Assembly: GCF_050948175.1 (NCBI RefSeq)
Contig: NW_027490262.1
Span: 496,001-560,000 of the forward strand
Length of the DNA stretch: 64,000 nt
DNA from: Xylocopa sonorina
Lineage: Eukaryota > Arthropoda > Insecta > Hymenoptera > Apidae
Reading direction: 5' to 3'
Below are positions 41,501-57,000 of this stretch, piece after piece; position 1 is the first letter of the stretch; each line of letters opens with the position of its first letter. A program made the position numbers and the translations under genes. Below the pieces are notes generated by a model, which was not told the DNA's origin, did not search any database, and was given only the letters and a program-made list of their open reading frames with translations.

Positions 41501-44500
41501 ACATAGAAATGAGATGCTATATCGCGTTCTAAGAAGCATTAGAACTCTACTGCTTCGATACGTAGACACCTGGAAACGCTATTTCCTAGCAAAGAAGTGT
41601 GGTGTTTACATTCCTTTGAAGTGTAGAACAGGTATACATAACACTGCACAATGAATATTATATCTTAGGATGAGACATATAAATGAGGGGCGATATCGCG
41701 TTATAAGAAGCATTAGAACTCTATTGCTTCGATACGTAGACATCTGGAAACGCTATTTCCTAGAAAGGAAGTGTCGCATTTACATACATTTGAAGTGTAG
41801 GCGAGGAATACATAACACTTCGCAATGTATATTATATCTTATCTTGAAACATAGAAGTGAGATGCGGTATCGCGATTTAAGGAGAATTAGAATTCTATTG
41901 CTGTGATACGTAGACATCTGGAAACTCTATTTCCTAGCAAGGAAGAGTCGCAATTACATACTTTTGATGTGAATGCGAGGGATACATAACACATCGCAAT
42001 GAATATTATATCCTATCATGAAACATAGAAGCGAGATGCGACATCCCGTTTTAAGAAGCATTAGAACTGTATTGCTACGATACGTAGACATCTGCAAACG
42101 CAATTTCCTAGCAAGGAAGTGTCGCATTCACATTCTTTTGAAGTCAATTCGAGGTATACATGACACTTCGCAATGAATATTATATTTTATCATGAAACAT
42201 AGAAATGAGATGGGACATCTCGTTTTAAGAAGCATTAGTACTCTATTGCTACGCAGATAACTGCAGACGCTATTTCCTAGCAAGGAAGTGACGCATTTAC
42301 AATCTTTTGAAGTCAATACGAGGTATACAAGACACTTCGCAATGAATATTATATCTTATCATAAAACAGAAATGAGGTGCGATATCTCGTTTTAAGAAAC
42401 GTTAGAATCCTATTGCTTCGATACGTAGACATCTGCCAACGCTATTTCCTAGCAATGAAGTGTCGTCTTTTAATTCGTTTGAAGTGTATGCGTGGTATAC
42501 AATACAATTCGCAATGAATATTATATCTTATCATGAAATATAGAAATGAGATGCGATATCGCGTTTTAAGAAGCATTAGAACTCTATTTCTACGATACGT
42601 AGACATTTGCAGACGCTATTTCCTAGCAGGGAAGTGTCGCATTTACATTCTTAGGAAGTGTAGACGAGGTATACATAACACTCCACACTGTATATTATAT
42701 TTTATAGTGAAACATTGAAATGAGGATCGATTCGCGTTTTAAGAAGCATTAGAACTCTATTGCTACGATACATAGACATCTGCAGACGCTATTTCCTAGC
42801 AAGGAAGTGTCGCATTTACATTCTCTTGTAGTGAATACGAGGTATACATAACACTCCACAATGAATATTATATCTAATCATGAAACATAGAAATGAGTTG
42901 CGGTATCCTGTTTAAAGAAGCATTAGAACTTTATTGCTACGATACGTAGACATCTGCAAACGCTATTTCCTGGCATGGATGTGTCGCATTTACATTCTTT
43001 TAAAGTGAATACGAGGTATACATAACACTCCGCAATGAATATTATACCTTATCACGAAACATAGAAATGAAAGGCGATATCGCGATTTAAGAAGCACTAG
43101 AACTCTATTGCTACAATACGTAGACATCTGCAAACGCTATTTCCTAGCAAGGAAGTGTCGTATTTACATGCTTTTGAAGTGAATACGAGGTATGCATGAC
43201 ACTTCGCAATGAATATTATATCTGATCATGAATCATGGAAATGGGATTCGATATCGCGATTTAAAAAGCATTAGAACACTATTGCTACGATACGTAGACA
43301 TCTGCAAACGCTATTTAATAGCAAGGAAGTGTCGCATTTACATTCTGTTGAAGTGAATACGAGGTATACATGACACTCCACAATGAATATTATTTCTTAT
43401 CATGAAACATAGAAATGAGATGCGATATCTCGTTTTAAGAAGCATTAGAACTCCTTTGCTTCGATACGTAGACATCTGCCAACGCTATTTCCTAGCAAGG
43501 AAGAGTCGCATTTACATTCATTTGAAGTGAATACGAGGTATACATAACACTCCACAATGAATATTATATCTTATCATGAAGCATATAAATGAGGAGCGAT
43601 TTCGCGTTTTAAGAAGCATTAGAACTCTATTGCTACGATACGTAGACATCTGCAGACGCTATTTCCTAGCAAGGAAGTGTCGCATTTACATTCTTTTGAA
43701 GTGAATTCGAGGTATACATAACACTCCACAATGAATATTATATCTTATCATGAAACATAGTTATGAGGTGCGATATCGCGTTTTAAGTAGCATTAGATCT
43801 CTATAACTTCGATACGTAGACACCTGCAAACGCTAGTTCCTAGCAAGGAAGTGTCGCATTTACATTCATTTGAAGTATATGCGAGGAATACAAGACACTG
43901 CGCAATGAAAATTATATCTTATCATGGAACATACAAACGAAATGCGATATTGCGATTTAAGGAGCATAAATACTCTATTGCTTCGACACGTAGCCATCTG
44001 AAAACGCTACTTCCTAGCAAGGAAGTGTCGCATTTACATTCTTTTGAAAGGAATACAAGGTATACATGACACAGCACAATGAATATTATATCTTACCGTA
44101 AAACATAGAAATGAGATGCGGTACCTCGTTTTAAGAAGCATTAGAACTCTGTTTCTTCGATCCGCAGACAACTGCCATCGCTATGTCCTAGCAACTAAGT
44201 GTTGCATTTACATTCTTTTGAAGTGAATACGAGGTATACATGACACTCCACAATGAATATTATATCTTATCATGAAACATAGAAATGAGATGCGATATCT
44301 CGTTTTAAGAAGCATTAGAACTCCTTTGCTTCGATACGTAGACATCTGCCAACGCTATTACCTAGCAATGAAGTGTCGCCTTTTAATACGGTTGAAGTGT
44401 ATGCGTGGTATACAAGACACTTCGCAATGAATATTATATCTTATCATGGAACATAGAAATGAGTGCGATATCTCGTTTTAAGAAGCATTAGAAATCTGTG
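38501..44500 (+). repeat. Diverged monomers, CTGGAAACGC subfamily and mixed blocks
   Basis: About 34 monomers. From 39.4 to 42 kb many have CTGGAAACGC in place of CTGCAAACGC. Two have lost AA at the unit boundary (CTTCGCATGAATATT near 39573 and 39747). Monomers with GTGTGGTGTTTACATTCC recur at about 40783 and 41477 (694 bp, about 4 monomers). Near 40720 a monomer lacks about 10 bp (GACGCTAGCAAGG). 43821-44357 is the distal copy of the 32.4-kb block. Confidence 0.87.
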
Positions 44501-47500
44501 GCTTCGATACGTAGACATCTGCCATCGCTATATCCTAGCAAGGATGTGTCGCATTTACATTCATTTGAAGTGTATGCGAGGTATACATGACACTTCGCAA
44601 TGAATATTATATCTTATCATAAAACATAGAAATGAGATGCGATATCGCGATTTAAGAAGGATTAGAATTCTATTGCTTCGATACGTAGACATCTGAAAGC
44701 GCTACTTCCAAGCAAGGAAGTGTCGCATTTACATACATTTCAAGTGTAGACGATGAATTCAAAACACTTCGCGATGAATATTATATCTTATCATGAGACA
44801 TAGAAATGAGTGCGATATCTCGTTTTAAGAAGCATTAGAAATCTGTGGCTTCGATACGTAGACATCTGCCATCGCCATATCCTAGCAAGGAAGTGTCGCA
44901 TTTACATTCATTTGAAGTGTATGCGAGGTGTACAAGACACTTCGCAAAGAATATTATATCTTATCATGAAACATAGAAATGAAATGCGATATCGCGATTT
45001 AAGAAGCATTAGGGCTCTATTGCTTCGATACGTAGGCATCTGCAAACGCCATTTCCTAGCAAGGAAGTGACGCATTTACATTCTCTTGAAGTGAATACGA
45101 GGTATACATGACACTTCGCAATGAATATTATATCTTATAATGAAACATAGAAATGAGATGCGATATCGCGATTTAAGAAGCATTAGAACTCTAATGCTAC
45201 GATACGTAGACATCTGCAAACGCTATTTCCCAGCAAGGAAGTGTAGCATTTACATTCTTTTGAAGTGTATGCGAGGTATACATGACACTTCGCAATGAAT
45301 ATTATATCTTATCATAAAATATAGAAATGAGATGCGATATCGCGATTTAAGAAGGATTAGAATTCTATTGCATCGATACGTAGACATCTGAAAACGCTAC
45401 ATCCAAGCAAGGAAGTGTCGCATTTACACACATTTCAAGTGTAGACGATGAATTCAAAACACTTCGCGATGAATATTATATCTTATCATGAGACATAGGA
45501 ATGAGATGCGATATCGCGGTTTAAGAAGCATTAGACCTATATTGCTACGATACGTAGATATCTGGAAAAGCTATTTCCTAGCAAGGAAGCGTCGCATTCA
45601 TATTCTTTTGAAGTGAATACGAGGTATACATATCACTCCACATCGAATGTTATATCTTATTATGAAACATAGAAATGAGATGCGATATGGCGATTTAAGA
45701 AGCCTTAGAACTCTATTGCTCGATACGTAAACATCTGCCAACGCTATTTTCTAGCAAGGAAGTGTCGCATTTACATTCGTTTGAAGTGTATGCGAGGTGT
45801 ACAAGACACTTCACATTGAATATTATATCTTATCATGAAACATAGAAATGAAATGCGATATCGCGATTTAAGAAGCATTAGGGCTCTATTGCTTCGATAC
45901 GTAGGCATCTGCAAACGCCATTTCCTAGCAAGGAAGTGACGCATTTACATTCTTTTGAAGTGCGTACGAAGTATACATGACACTCCGCAATGAATACTAT
46001 ATCTTATCATGAAGCATAGAAATGAGATGCGATATCGCGTTTTAAGAAGCATTGGAACACTATTGCTTCGATACGTAGACATCTGCATACGCTACTTCCT
46101 AGCAAGGAAGTGTCGCATTTACATTCTTTTGAAGTGAATACGAGGTATACATAACACTGCACAATGAATATTATATCTTATCATGCAACATGGAAATGTG
46201 TTGCGATATCGCGATTTAAGAAGCTTTAGAACTGTACTGCTTCGATACGTAGACATCTGCAAACGCAATTTCCTACCAAGGAAGTGTCGCATTTACGTTC
46301 GTTTGAAGTGTAGTCGAGGTATACATAACATTTCGCATTGAATATTATATCTTATAATGAAACATAGAAATGAGATGCGATATCGCGATTTAAGAAGCAT
46401 TAGAACTCTAATGCTACGATACGTTGACATCTGCAAACGCTATTTCCCAGCAAGGAGGTGCCGCATTTACACTTATTTGTAGCGTAGACGAGGAATACAT
46501 AACACTTCGCAATGAATATTATATCTTATCATGAAACATAGAAATGAAATGCGATATCGCGATTTAAGATGCATTAGAACTCCATTGCTACGATACGTTG
46601 ACATCTGCAAACGCTACTTGCTAGCAAGGAAGTGTCGCATTTACACTCTTTTGAAAGTAATGCGAGGTATACATGACACTTCGCAATCAATATTATATCT
46701 TATCATGAAACATAAAAATGAGATGCAATAACGCGATTCAAGATGCATTAGAACCGTATTGCTTCGATACGTAGACATCTGCAAACGCTACTTCCTAGCA
46801 AGGAAGTGTCGCATTTACGTTCTTCTGAAGTGAATACGAAGTATACATGACACTCCACAATGAATATTACATCTTATCATGGAACATAGAAATGAGATGC
46901 GATATCGCGATTTAAAAAGCATTAGAAATCTATTCCTACGATACCTAGCCATCTGCAAGCGCTATTTCCTAGCAAGGAAGTGTCGCATTTACATTCTTCT
47001 GAAGTGAATGCGAGGTATACATGGCAATTCGCAATGAATATTATATCTTAACATGAAACATAGAAATGGGATGCGATATCGCGTTTTGAGAAGCACTAGA
47101 ACACTATTCCTACGATACGTAGACATCTGCTAACGCTGTTTCCTAGCAAGGAAGTCACGCGTTTACTTTCTTTTGAAGTGAATACGAGGTATACATGACA
47201 CTTCGCGATGAATGTTATATCTTATCATGAAACATAGAAATGAGATGCGATATCGCGTCTTGAGAAGCATTAGAACCCTATTGCTTCGATACGTAGACAT
47301 CTGCTAACGCTATTTCCTAGCAAGGAAGTGTAGCATTTACATTCCTTTGAAGTGAATACGAGGTATACATGACACTTGGCAATTAATATTGTATCTTATC
47401 GTGAAACATAGAAATGAGATGCTATATCGCGTTTTAGGAAGCATTAGAACTCTATTGCACCGGTACGTAGATATATGCAAACGCTATTTCGTAGCAAGGA

Positions 47501-50500
47501 AGTGTCAGATTAACAATCCTTTGAAGTGAATACTTGGTATACATAACACACCACAATGAATACTATACCTTATCATGAAACATAGAAATGAGATGCGATA
47601 TCGCGATTTAAGGAGCATTAGAACTCTCTTGCTTCGATATGCAGACAACTGCAAACGCTACTTCCTAGAGAGGAAGTGTCGCATTTACATTCTTTGGAAG
47701 TGAATGCGTGGTATTCATAACACTTCGCAATGAATATTATATCTTATCATGAAACATAGAAATGAGGAGCGATATCGCGGTTTAAGGAGCGTTAGAACTC
47801 AATTGCTACGATACGTAGACATCAGCCGACGCTATTTCCTAGCAAGGAAGTGTCGCATTTACATTCTTTTGAGGTGAATACGAGGTATACATAACACTCC
47901 ACAATGAATATAAAATCTTATCATGAAACATAGAAATGAGATGCGATATCCCGTTTTAGAAAGCGTTAGAACCCTATTGCTGTGATACGTAGACATCTGC
48001 AAACGCTATTTAATAGCAAGGAAGTGTCGCATTTACAGTCATTTGAAGTGTACACGAGAAATACATAAAACTTCGCAATGAATATTATATCTTATCATGA
48101 GACATAGAAATGAGATGCTATATCCCGTTTTAAGAAGCATTAGAACTCTATTGCTTCTATACGGAGACACCTGCAAACGCTATTTCCTAGCAAGGAAGTG
48201 TCGCATTTAGCTTCATTTGAAGTGTATGCGAGGTATTCATGGCATTTCGCAATGAATATTATATCTTATCATGGAACATAGAAATGACATGCGATATTGC
48301 GTTTTAAGAAGCATTGGAATTCTGTTGCTGCGATACGTATACATCTGCCAACGCTATTTCCAAGCAAGGAAGTGTCGCACCTACATTCTTTTGAAGCGAA
48401 TACGAGGTATACATAACACCGCACAATGAATATTGTATCTTATCATGAAACATAGGAATGAGATGGGATATCGCGATTTAAGAAGCATTAGAGCTCAGTT
48501 GCTACGATACGTAGACACCTGCAAACGCTATTTCGTAGCATGGAAGTGTCGCAAATACATTCTTTTGAATTGAATACGAGGTAAACATGACACATCGCAA
48601 TGAATAATATATCTTATCATGAAACATAGAAATGAGATGCGATATGGCGATTTAAACAGCATTAGAAATCTGTTGCTTCGATACGGAGACATCTGCGAGC
48701 TCTATTTCCTAGCAATGAAGTGTCGCATTTACATTCATTTGATGTGTATGCGAGGTATAAGTGGCTTTTTGCAGTGAATATTATATCCTATCATGAAACA
48801 TAGGAATGTGATGCCATATCGCGTTTTAAGAAGCATTAGAACTCTATTGCTACGATACGTAGACATCTGCAAATGCTATTTCCTAGCTCGGAAGCGTCGC
48901 ATTACATTCTTTTGAAGTGAATACGAGGTATACATGACACTTCGCAATGAATACTATATCTTATCATGAAACATAGAAATGAGATGCGATATCGCGTTTT
49001 AAGAAGCATTAGAACTCAGTTGCTACGATACGTAGACACCTGCAAACGCTATTTCGAAGCATGGAAGTGTCGCAAATACATTCTTTTGAATTGAGTACGA
49101 GGTATACATGACACATCGCAATGAACATCATATCTTATCATGAAGCATAGAAATGAGATGCGATATCTCGATTTAAGAAGCTTTAGAACTCTATTGCTTC
49201 GATATGTAGATATTTGGAAACGCTATTTTCTGGCAAGAAAGGGTGGCTCTTGCATTCATTTGAAGTGTAGACAAGATACACATAACACTTCGCATGAATA
49301 TTATATCTTATCACGAGACATATTAATGAGATGCAATATCGCGATTTAAGAAGTATTAAAATTCTATTGCTTCGGTACGTAGACATCTGCAAACGCTATT
49401 TCCCAGCAAGGAAGTGTCGCACTTACATTCATCTGAGGTGAATACGAAGTAGACATAACACTGCACAATGAATATTATATCCTATCATGAAACATAGAAA
49501 TGAGATGCGATTTCGCGTTTTAAGTAACATTGGAACTCTATTGCTTCGATACGTAGATATCTGGAAACTTTATTTCCTAGAAAGGAAGTGTCGCATTTAC
49601 ATTCTTTTGAAAGGAATACGTGGTATACATGACACTTCGCAAAGAATGTTATATCTTATCATGATTCATAGAAATGAGATGCGATATCGCAATTTAAAAA
49701 GCATTAGAACTCTATTGGTGCGATACGTAGACATCTGCAAACGCAATTTAAAAGCAAGGAAGTGTCGCATTTACATTCTTTTGAGGTGAATACGAGGTAT
49801 ACATGACACTGCACAATGTATATTATATCTTATCACGAAACATAGAAAGGATATGCGATTTCACGTTTTAAGAAGCGTGGAACTCTATTGCTTGGATACG
49901 TATACATCTGCAAACGCTATTTCCTAGCAAGGAAGTGTCTCATTTACATTCATTTGTAGTGTATGCGAAGTATACATGACACTTCGCAATGAATACTATA
50001 TCCTATAATGAAACATAGAAATGAGATGCGACATCTCGTTTTAAGTAGCATTAGAGCTCTATTGCTACGATACGTAGATATCTGGAAACCCTACTTCCTA
50101 GCAGGGAATTGTCGCAATTGAATTCTTTTGAACTGAATACGAGGTATACATGAACCTTAGCAGTGAATATTATATCTTATCATGAAACATAGAAATGAGA
50201 TGCGATATCGCGATTTAACAAGCATTAGAACTCTATTCCTTCGATACGTAGACATCTGGAAACGTAATTCCCTTGAATGGGAGTGTCGCATTTACATTCA
50301 ATTGAAGTGTATGCGAGGTATACTTGACACTACGCAATGAGTATTATATCTTATCATGAAACGTTGAAATGAGATGCGATACCGCGATTTAAGAAGCATT
50401 AGAATTCTATTGCTTCGATACGTAGACATCTGCAAACGCTCCTTCCTAGCAAGGAGGTCTCGCAATTTACATTCTTTTGATGTGAATACGGGGTATACAT

Positions 50501-51091
50501 GACACTTTGCAATTAATATTATATCTTATCATGAAGCATAGAAATGAGATGCGATATCTCGATTTAAGAAGCTTTAGAACTCTATTGCTTCGATTTGTAG
50601 ATATCTGAAAACACTATTTCCTGGCAAGAAAGGGTGGCTCTTGCATTCATTTGAAGTGTACACTTCGCATGAATATTATATTTTATCACGAGACATATTA
50701 ATGAGATGCAATGTCGCGTATTAAGAAGCATTGGAACTCTATTGCTACGATACGTAGACATCTGCAAACGCTATTTCCCAGGAAGGAAGTGTCGCACTTA
50801 CATTCTTTTGAGGTGAATACGAAGTAGACATAACACTGCACAATGAATATTATATCTTATCATGAAACATAGAAATGAGATGCGATTTCGCGTTTTAAGA
50901 AACTTTGGAACCCTATTGCTTCGATACGTAGATATCTGGAAACGTTATTTCCTAGAAAGGAAGTGTCGCATTTACATTCTTTTGAAAGGAATACGTGGTA
51001 TACATGACACTTCGCAAAGAATGTTATATCTTATCATGAAACATAGAAATGAGATGCGACATGGCGATTTAAGATGCATTAGAACTCTATT
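44501..51091 (+). repeat. Macro-repeat, copy A (6,591 bp, 38 monomers)
   Basis: From GCTTCGATAC at 44501 the sequence matches copy B from 51092 at a constant offset of 6,591 bp up to about 48.2 kb, then at 6,940 bp from about 49.0 kb to the end. Between the copies I saw only scattered single-base differences, far fewer than between neighbouring monomers. Copy A carries a fused X1/X2 monomer (48211-48330) where copy B has three more monomers. It retains one monomer (about 48845-49017) that copy B has lost. Internally, 49115-49660 resembles 50490-51035 (8-mer spacing), and 44640-44800 resembles 45315-45474 (about 4-mer). Confidence 0.95.
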
Positions 51092-54000
51092 GCTTCGATA
51101 CGTAGACATCTGCCATCGCTATATCCTAGCAAGGATGTGTCGCATTTACATTCATTTGAAGTGTATGCGAGGTATACATGACACTTCGCAATGAATATTA
51201 TATCTTATCATAAAACATAGAAATGAGATGCGATATCGCGATTTAAGAAGGATTAGAATTCTATTGCTTCGATACGTAGACATCTGAAAGCGCTACTTCC
51301 AAGCAAGGAAGTGTCGCATTTACATACATTTCAAGTGTAGACGATGAATTCAAAACACTTCGCGATGAATATTATATCTTATCATGAGACATAGAAATGA
51401 GTGCGATATCTCGTTTTAAGAAGCATTAGAAATCTGTGGCTTCGATACGTAGACATCTGCCATCGCCATATCCTAGCAAGGAAGTTTCGCATTTACATTC
51501 ATTTGAAGTGTATGCGAGGTGTACAAGACACTTCGCAAAGAATATTATATCTTATCATGAAACATAGAAATGAAATGCGATATCGCGATTTAAGAAGCAT
51601 TAGGGCTCTATTGCTTCGATACGTAGGCATCTGCAAACGCCATTTCCTAGCAAGGAAGTGACGCATTTACATTCTCTTGAAGTGAATACGAGGTATACAT
51701 GACACTTCGCAATGAATATTATATCTTATAATGAAACATAGAAATGAGATGCGATATCGCGATTTAAGAAGCATTAGAACTCTAATGCTACGATACGTAG
51801 ACATCTGCAAACGCTATTTCCCAGCAAGGAAGTGTAGCATTTACATTCTTTTGAAGTGTATGCGAGGTATACATGACACTTCGCAATGAATATTATATCT
51901 TATCATAAAATATAGAAATGAGATGCGATATCGCGATTTAAGAAGGATTAGAATTCTATTGCATCGATACGTAGACATCTGAAAACGCTACATCCAAGCA
52001 AGGAAGTGTCGCATTTACACACATTTCAAGTGTAGACGATGAATTCAAAACACTTCGCGATGAATATTATATCTTATCATGAGACATAGGAATGAGATGC
52101 GATATCGCGGTTTAAGAAGCATTAGACCTATATTGCTACGATACGTAGATATCTGGAAAAGCTATTTCCTAGCAAGGAAGCATCGCATTCATATTCTTTT
52201 GAAGTGAATACGAGGTATACATATCACTCCACATCGAATGTTATATCTTATTATGAAACATAGAAATGAGATGCGATATGGCGATTTAAGAAGCCTTAGA
52301 ACTCTATTGCTCGATACGTAAACATCTGCCAACGCTATTTTCTAGCAAGGAAGTGTCGCATTTACATTCGTTTGAAGTGTATGCGAGGTGTACAAGACAC
52401 TTCGCATTGAATATTATATCTTATCATGAAACATAGAAATGAAATGCGATATCGCGATTTAAGAAGCATTAGGGCTCTATTGCTTCGATACGTAGGCATC
52501 TGCAAACGCCATTTCCTAGCAAGGAAGTGACGCATTTACATTCTTTTGAAGTGCGTACGAAGTATACATGACACTCCGCAATGAATACTATATCTTATCA
52601 TGAAGCATAGAAATGAGATGCGATATCGCGTTTTAAGAAGCATTGGAACACTATTGCTTCGATACGTAGACATCTGCATACGCTACTTCCTAGCAAGGAA
52701 GTGTCGCATTTACATTCTTTTGAAGTGAATACGAGGTATACATAACACTGCACAATGAATATTATATCTTATCATGCAACATGGAAATGTGTTGCGATAT
52801 CGCGATTTAAGAAGCTTTAGAACTGTACTGCTTCGATACGTAGACATCTGCAAACGCAATTTCCTACCAAGGAAGTGTCGCATTTACGTTCGTTTGAAGT
52901 GTAGTCGAGGTATACATAACATTTCGCAATGAATATTATATCTTATAATGAAACATAGAAATGAGATGCGATATCGCGATTTAAGAAGCATTAGAACTCT
53001 AATGCTACGATACGTAGACATCTGCAAACGCTATTTCCCAGCAAGGAGGTGCCGCATTTACACTTATTTGTAGCGTAGACGAGGAATACATAACACTTCG
53101 CAATGAATATTATATCTTATCATGAAACATAGAAATGAAATGCGATATCGCGATTTAAGATGCATTAGAACTCCATTGCTACGATACGTTGACATCTGCA
53201 AACGCTACTTGCTAGCAAGGAAGTGTCGCATTTACACTCTTTTGAAAGTAATGCGAGGTATACATGACACTTCGCAATCAATATTATATCTTATCATGAA
53301 ACATAAAAATGAGATGCAATAACGCGATTCAAGATGCATTAGAACCGTATTGCTTCGATACGTAGACATCTGCAAACGCTACTTCCTAGCAAGGAAGTGT
53401 CGCATTTACGTTCTTCTGAAGTGAATACGAAGTATACATGACACTCCACAATGAATATTACATCTTATCATGGAACATAGAAATGAGATGCGACATCGCG
53501 ATTTAAAAAGCATTAGAAATCTATTCCTACGATACCTAGCCATCTGCAAGCGCTATTTCCTAGCAAGGAAGTGTCGCATTTACATTCTTCTGAAGTGAAT
53601 GCGAGGTATACATGGCAATTCGCAATGAATATTATATCTTAACATGAAACATAGAAATGGGATGCGATATCGCGTTTTGAGAAGCACTAGAACACTATTC
53701 CTACGATACGTAGACATCTGCTAACGCTGTTTCCTAGCAAGGAAGTCACGCGTTTACTTTCTTTTGAAGTGAATACGAGGTATACATGACACTTCGCGAT
53801 GAATGTTATATCTTATCATGAAACATAGAAATGAGATGCGATATCGCGTCTTGAGAAGCATTAGAACCCTATTGCTTCGATACGTAGACATCTGCTAACG
53901 CTATTTCCTAGCAAGGAAGTGTAGCATTTACATTCCTTTGAAGTGAATACGAGGTATACATGACACTTGGCAATTAATATTGTATCTTATCGTGAAACAT

Positions 54001-57000
54001 AGAAATGAGATGCTATATCGCGTTTTAGGAAGCATTAGAACTCTATTGCACCGGTACGTAGATATATGCAAACGCTATTTCGTAGCAAGGAAGTGTCAGA
54101 TTAACAATCCTTTGAAGTGAATACTTGGTATACATAACACACCACAATGAATACTATACCTTATCATGAAACATAGAAATGAGATGCGATATCGCGATTT
54201 AAGGAGCATTAGAACTCTCTTGCTTCGATATGCAGACAACTGCAAACGCTACTTCCTAGAGAGGAAGTGTCGCATTTACATTCTTTGGAAGTGAATGCGT
54301 GGTATTCATAACACTTCGCAATGAATATTATATCTTATCATGAAACATAGAAATGAGGAGCGATATCGCGGTTTAAGGAGCGTTAGAACTCAATTGCTAC
54401 GATACGTAGACATCAGCCGACGCTATTTCCTAGCAAGGAAGTGTCGCATTTACATTCTTTTGAGGTGAATACGAGGTATACATAACACTCCACAATGAAT
54501 ATAAAATCTTATCATGAAACATAGAAATGAGATGCGATATCCCGTTTTAGAAAGCGTTAGAACCCTATTGCTGTGATACGTAGACATCTGCAAACGCTAT
54601 TTAATAGCAAGGAAGTGTCGCATTTACAGTCATTTGAAGTGTACACGAGAAATACATAAAACTTCGCAATGAATATTATATCTTATCATGAGACATAGAA
54701 ATGAGATGCTATATCCCGTTTTAAGAAGCATTAGAACTCTATTGCTTCTATACGGAGACACCTGCAAACGCTATTTCCTAGCAAGGAAGTGTCGCATTTA
54801 GCTTCATTTGAAGTGTATGCGAGGTATTCATGGCATTTCGCAATGAATATTATATCTTATCATGGAACATAGAAATGACATGCGATATTGCGTTTTAAGA
54901 AGCATTGGAATTCTGTTGCTACGATACGTATACATCTGCCAACGCTATTTCCAAGCAAGGAAGTGTCGCACTTACATTCTTTTGAAGCGAATACGAGGTA
55001 TACATAACACTGCACAATGAATATTGTATCTTATCATGAAACATAGGAATGTGATGCGATATGACGATTTAAGAAGCATTAGAACTCTATTTCTACGATA
55101 CGTAGACATCTGCAGACGCTATTTCCCAGCAACGAAGTGTCACATTTACATTCATTTGAAATGTATGCGAGGTATACATGTCACTTCGCAATAATTATTA
55201 TACCTTATCACGAAACATAGAAATGAGATGCGATATCGCGATTTAAGAAGCATTAGAACTCTATTGCTACGGCACGTAGACATCTGCCAACGCTATTTCC
55301 TAGCAAGGAAGTGTCGCATTTAGATTCATTTGAAGTGTATGTGAGGTATTCATGGCATTTCGCAATGAATATTATATCTTATCATGGAACATAGAAATGA
55401 CATGCGATATTGCGTTTTAAGAAGCATTGGAATTCTGTTGCTGCGATACGTATACATCTGCCAACGCTATTTCCAAGCAAGGAAGTGTCGCACTTACATT
55501 CTTTTGAAGCGAATACGAGGTATACATAACACTGCACAATGAATATTGTATCTTATCATGAAACATAGGAATGAGATGGGATATCGCGATTTAAGAAGCA
55601 TTAGAGCTCAGTTGCTACGATACGTAGACACCTGCAAACGCTATTTCGTAGCATGGAAGTGTCGCAAATACATTCTTTTGAATTGAATACGAGGTAAACA
55701 TGACACATCGCAATGAATAATATATCTTATCATGAAACATAGAAATGAGATGCGATATGGCGATTTAAACAGCATTAGAAATCTGTTGCTTCGATACGGA
55801 GACATCTGCGAGCTCTATTTCCTAGCAATGAAGTGTCGCATTTACATTCATTTGATGTGTATGCGAGGTATAAGTGGCTTTTTGCAGTGAATATTATATC
55901 CTATCATGAAACATAGGAATGTGATGCCATATCGCGTTTTAAGAAGCATTAGAACTCAGTTGCTACGATACGTAGACACCTGCAAACGCTGTTTCGAAGC
56001 ATGGAAGTGTCGCAAATACATTCTTTTGAATTGAGTACGAGGTATACATGACACATCGCAATGAACATCATATCTTATCATGAAGCATAGAAATGAGATG
56101 CGATATCTCGATTTAAGAAGCTTTAGAACTCTATTGCTTCGATATGTAGATATTTGGAAACGCTATTTTCTGGCAAGAAAGGGTGGCTCTTGCATTCATT
56201 TGAAGTGTAGACAAGATACACATAACACTTCGCATGAATATTATATCTTATCACGAGACATATTAATGAGATGCAATATCGCGATTTAAGAAGTATTAAA
56301 ATTCTATTGCTTCGGTACGTAGACATCTGCAAACGCTATTTCCCAGCAAGGAAGTGTCGCACTTACATTCATCTGAGGTGAATACGAAGTAGACATAACA
56401 CTGCACAATGAATATTATATCCTATCATGAAACATAGAAATGAGATGCGATTTCGCGTTTTAAGTAACATTGGAACTCTATTGCTTCGATACGTAGATAT
56501 CTGGAAACTTTATTTCCTAGAAAGGAAGTGTCGCATTTACATTCTTTTGAAAGGAATACGTGGTATACATGACACTTCGCAAAGAATGTTATATCTTATC
56601 ATGATTCATAGAAATGAGATGCGATATCGCAATTTAAAAAGCATTAGAACTCTATTGGTGCGATACGTAGACATCTGCAAACGCAATTTAAAAGCAAGGA
56701 AGTGTCGCATTTACATTCTTTTGAGGTGAATACGAGGTATACATGACACTGCACAATGTATATTATATCTTATCACGAAACATAGAAAGGATATGCGATT
56801 TCACGTTTTAAGAAGCGTGGAACTCTATTGCTTGGATACGTATACATCTGCAAACGCTATTTCCTAGCAAGGAAGTGTCTCATTTACATTCATTTGTAGT
56901 GTATGCGAAGTATACATGACACTTCGCAATGAATACTATATCCTATAATGAAACATAGAAATGAGATGCGACATCTCGTTTTAAGTAGCATTAGAGCTCT

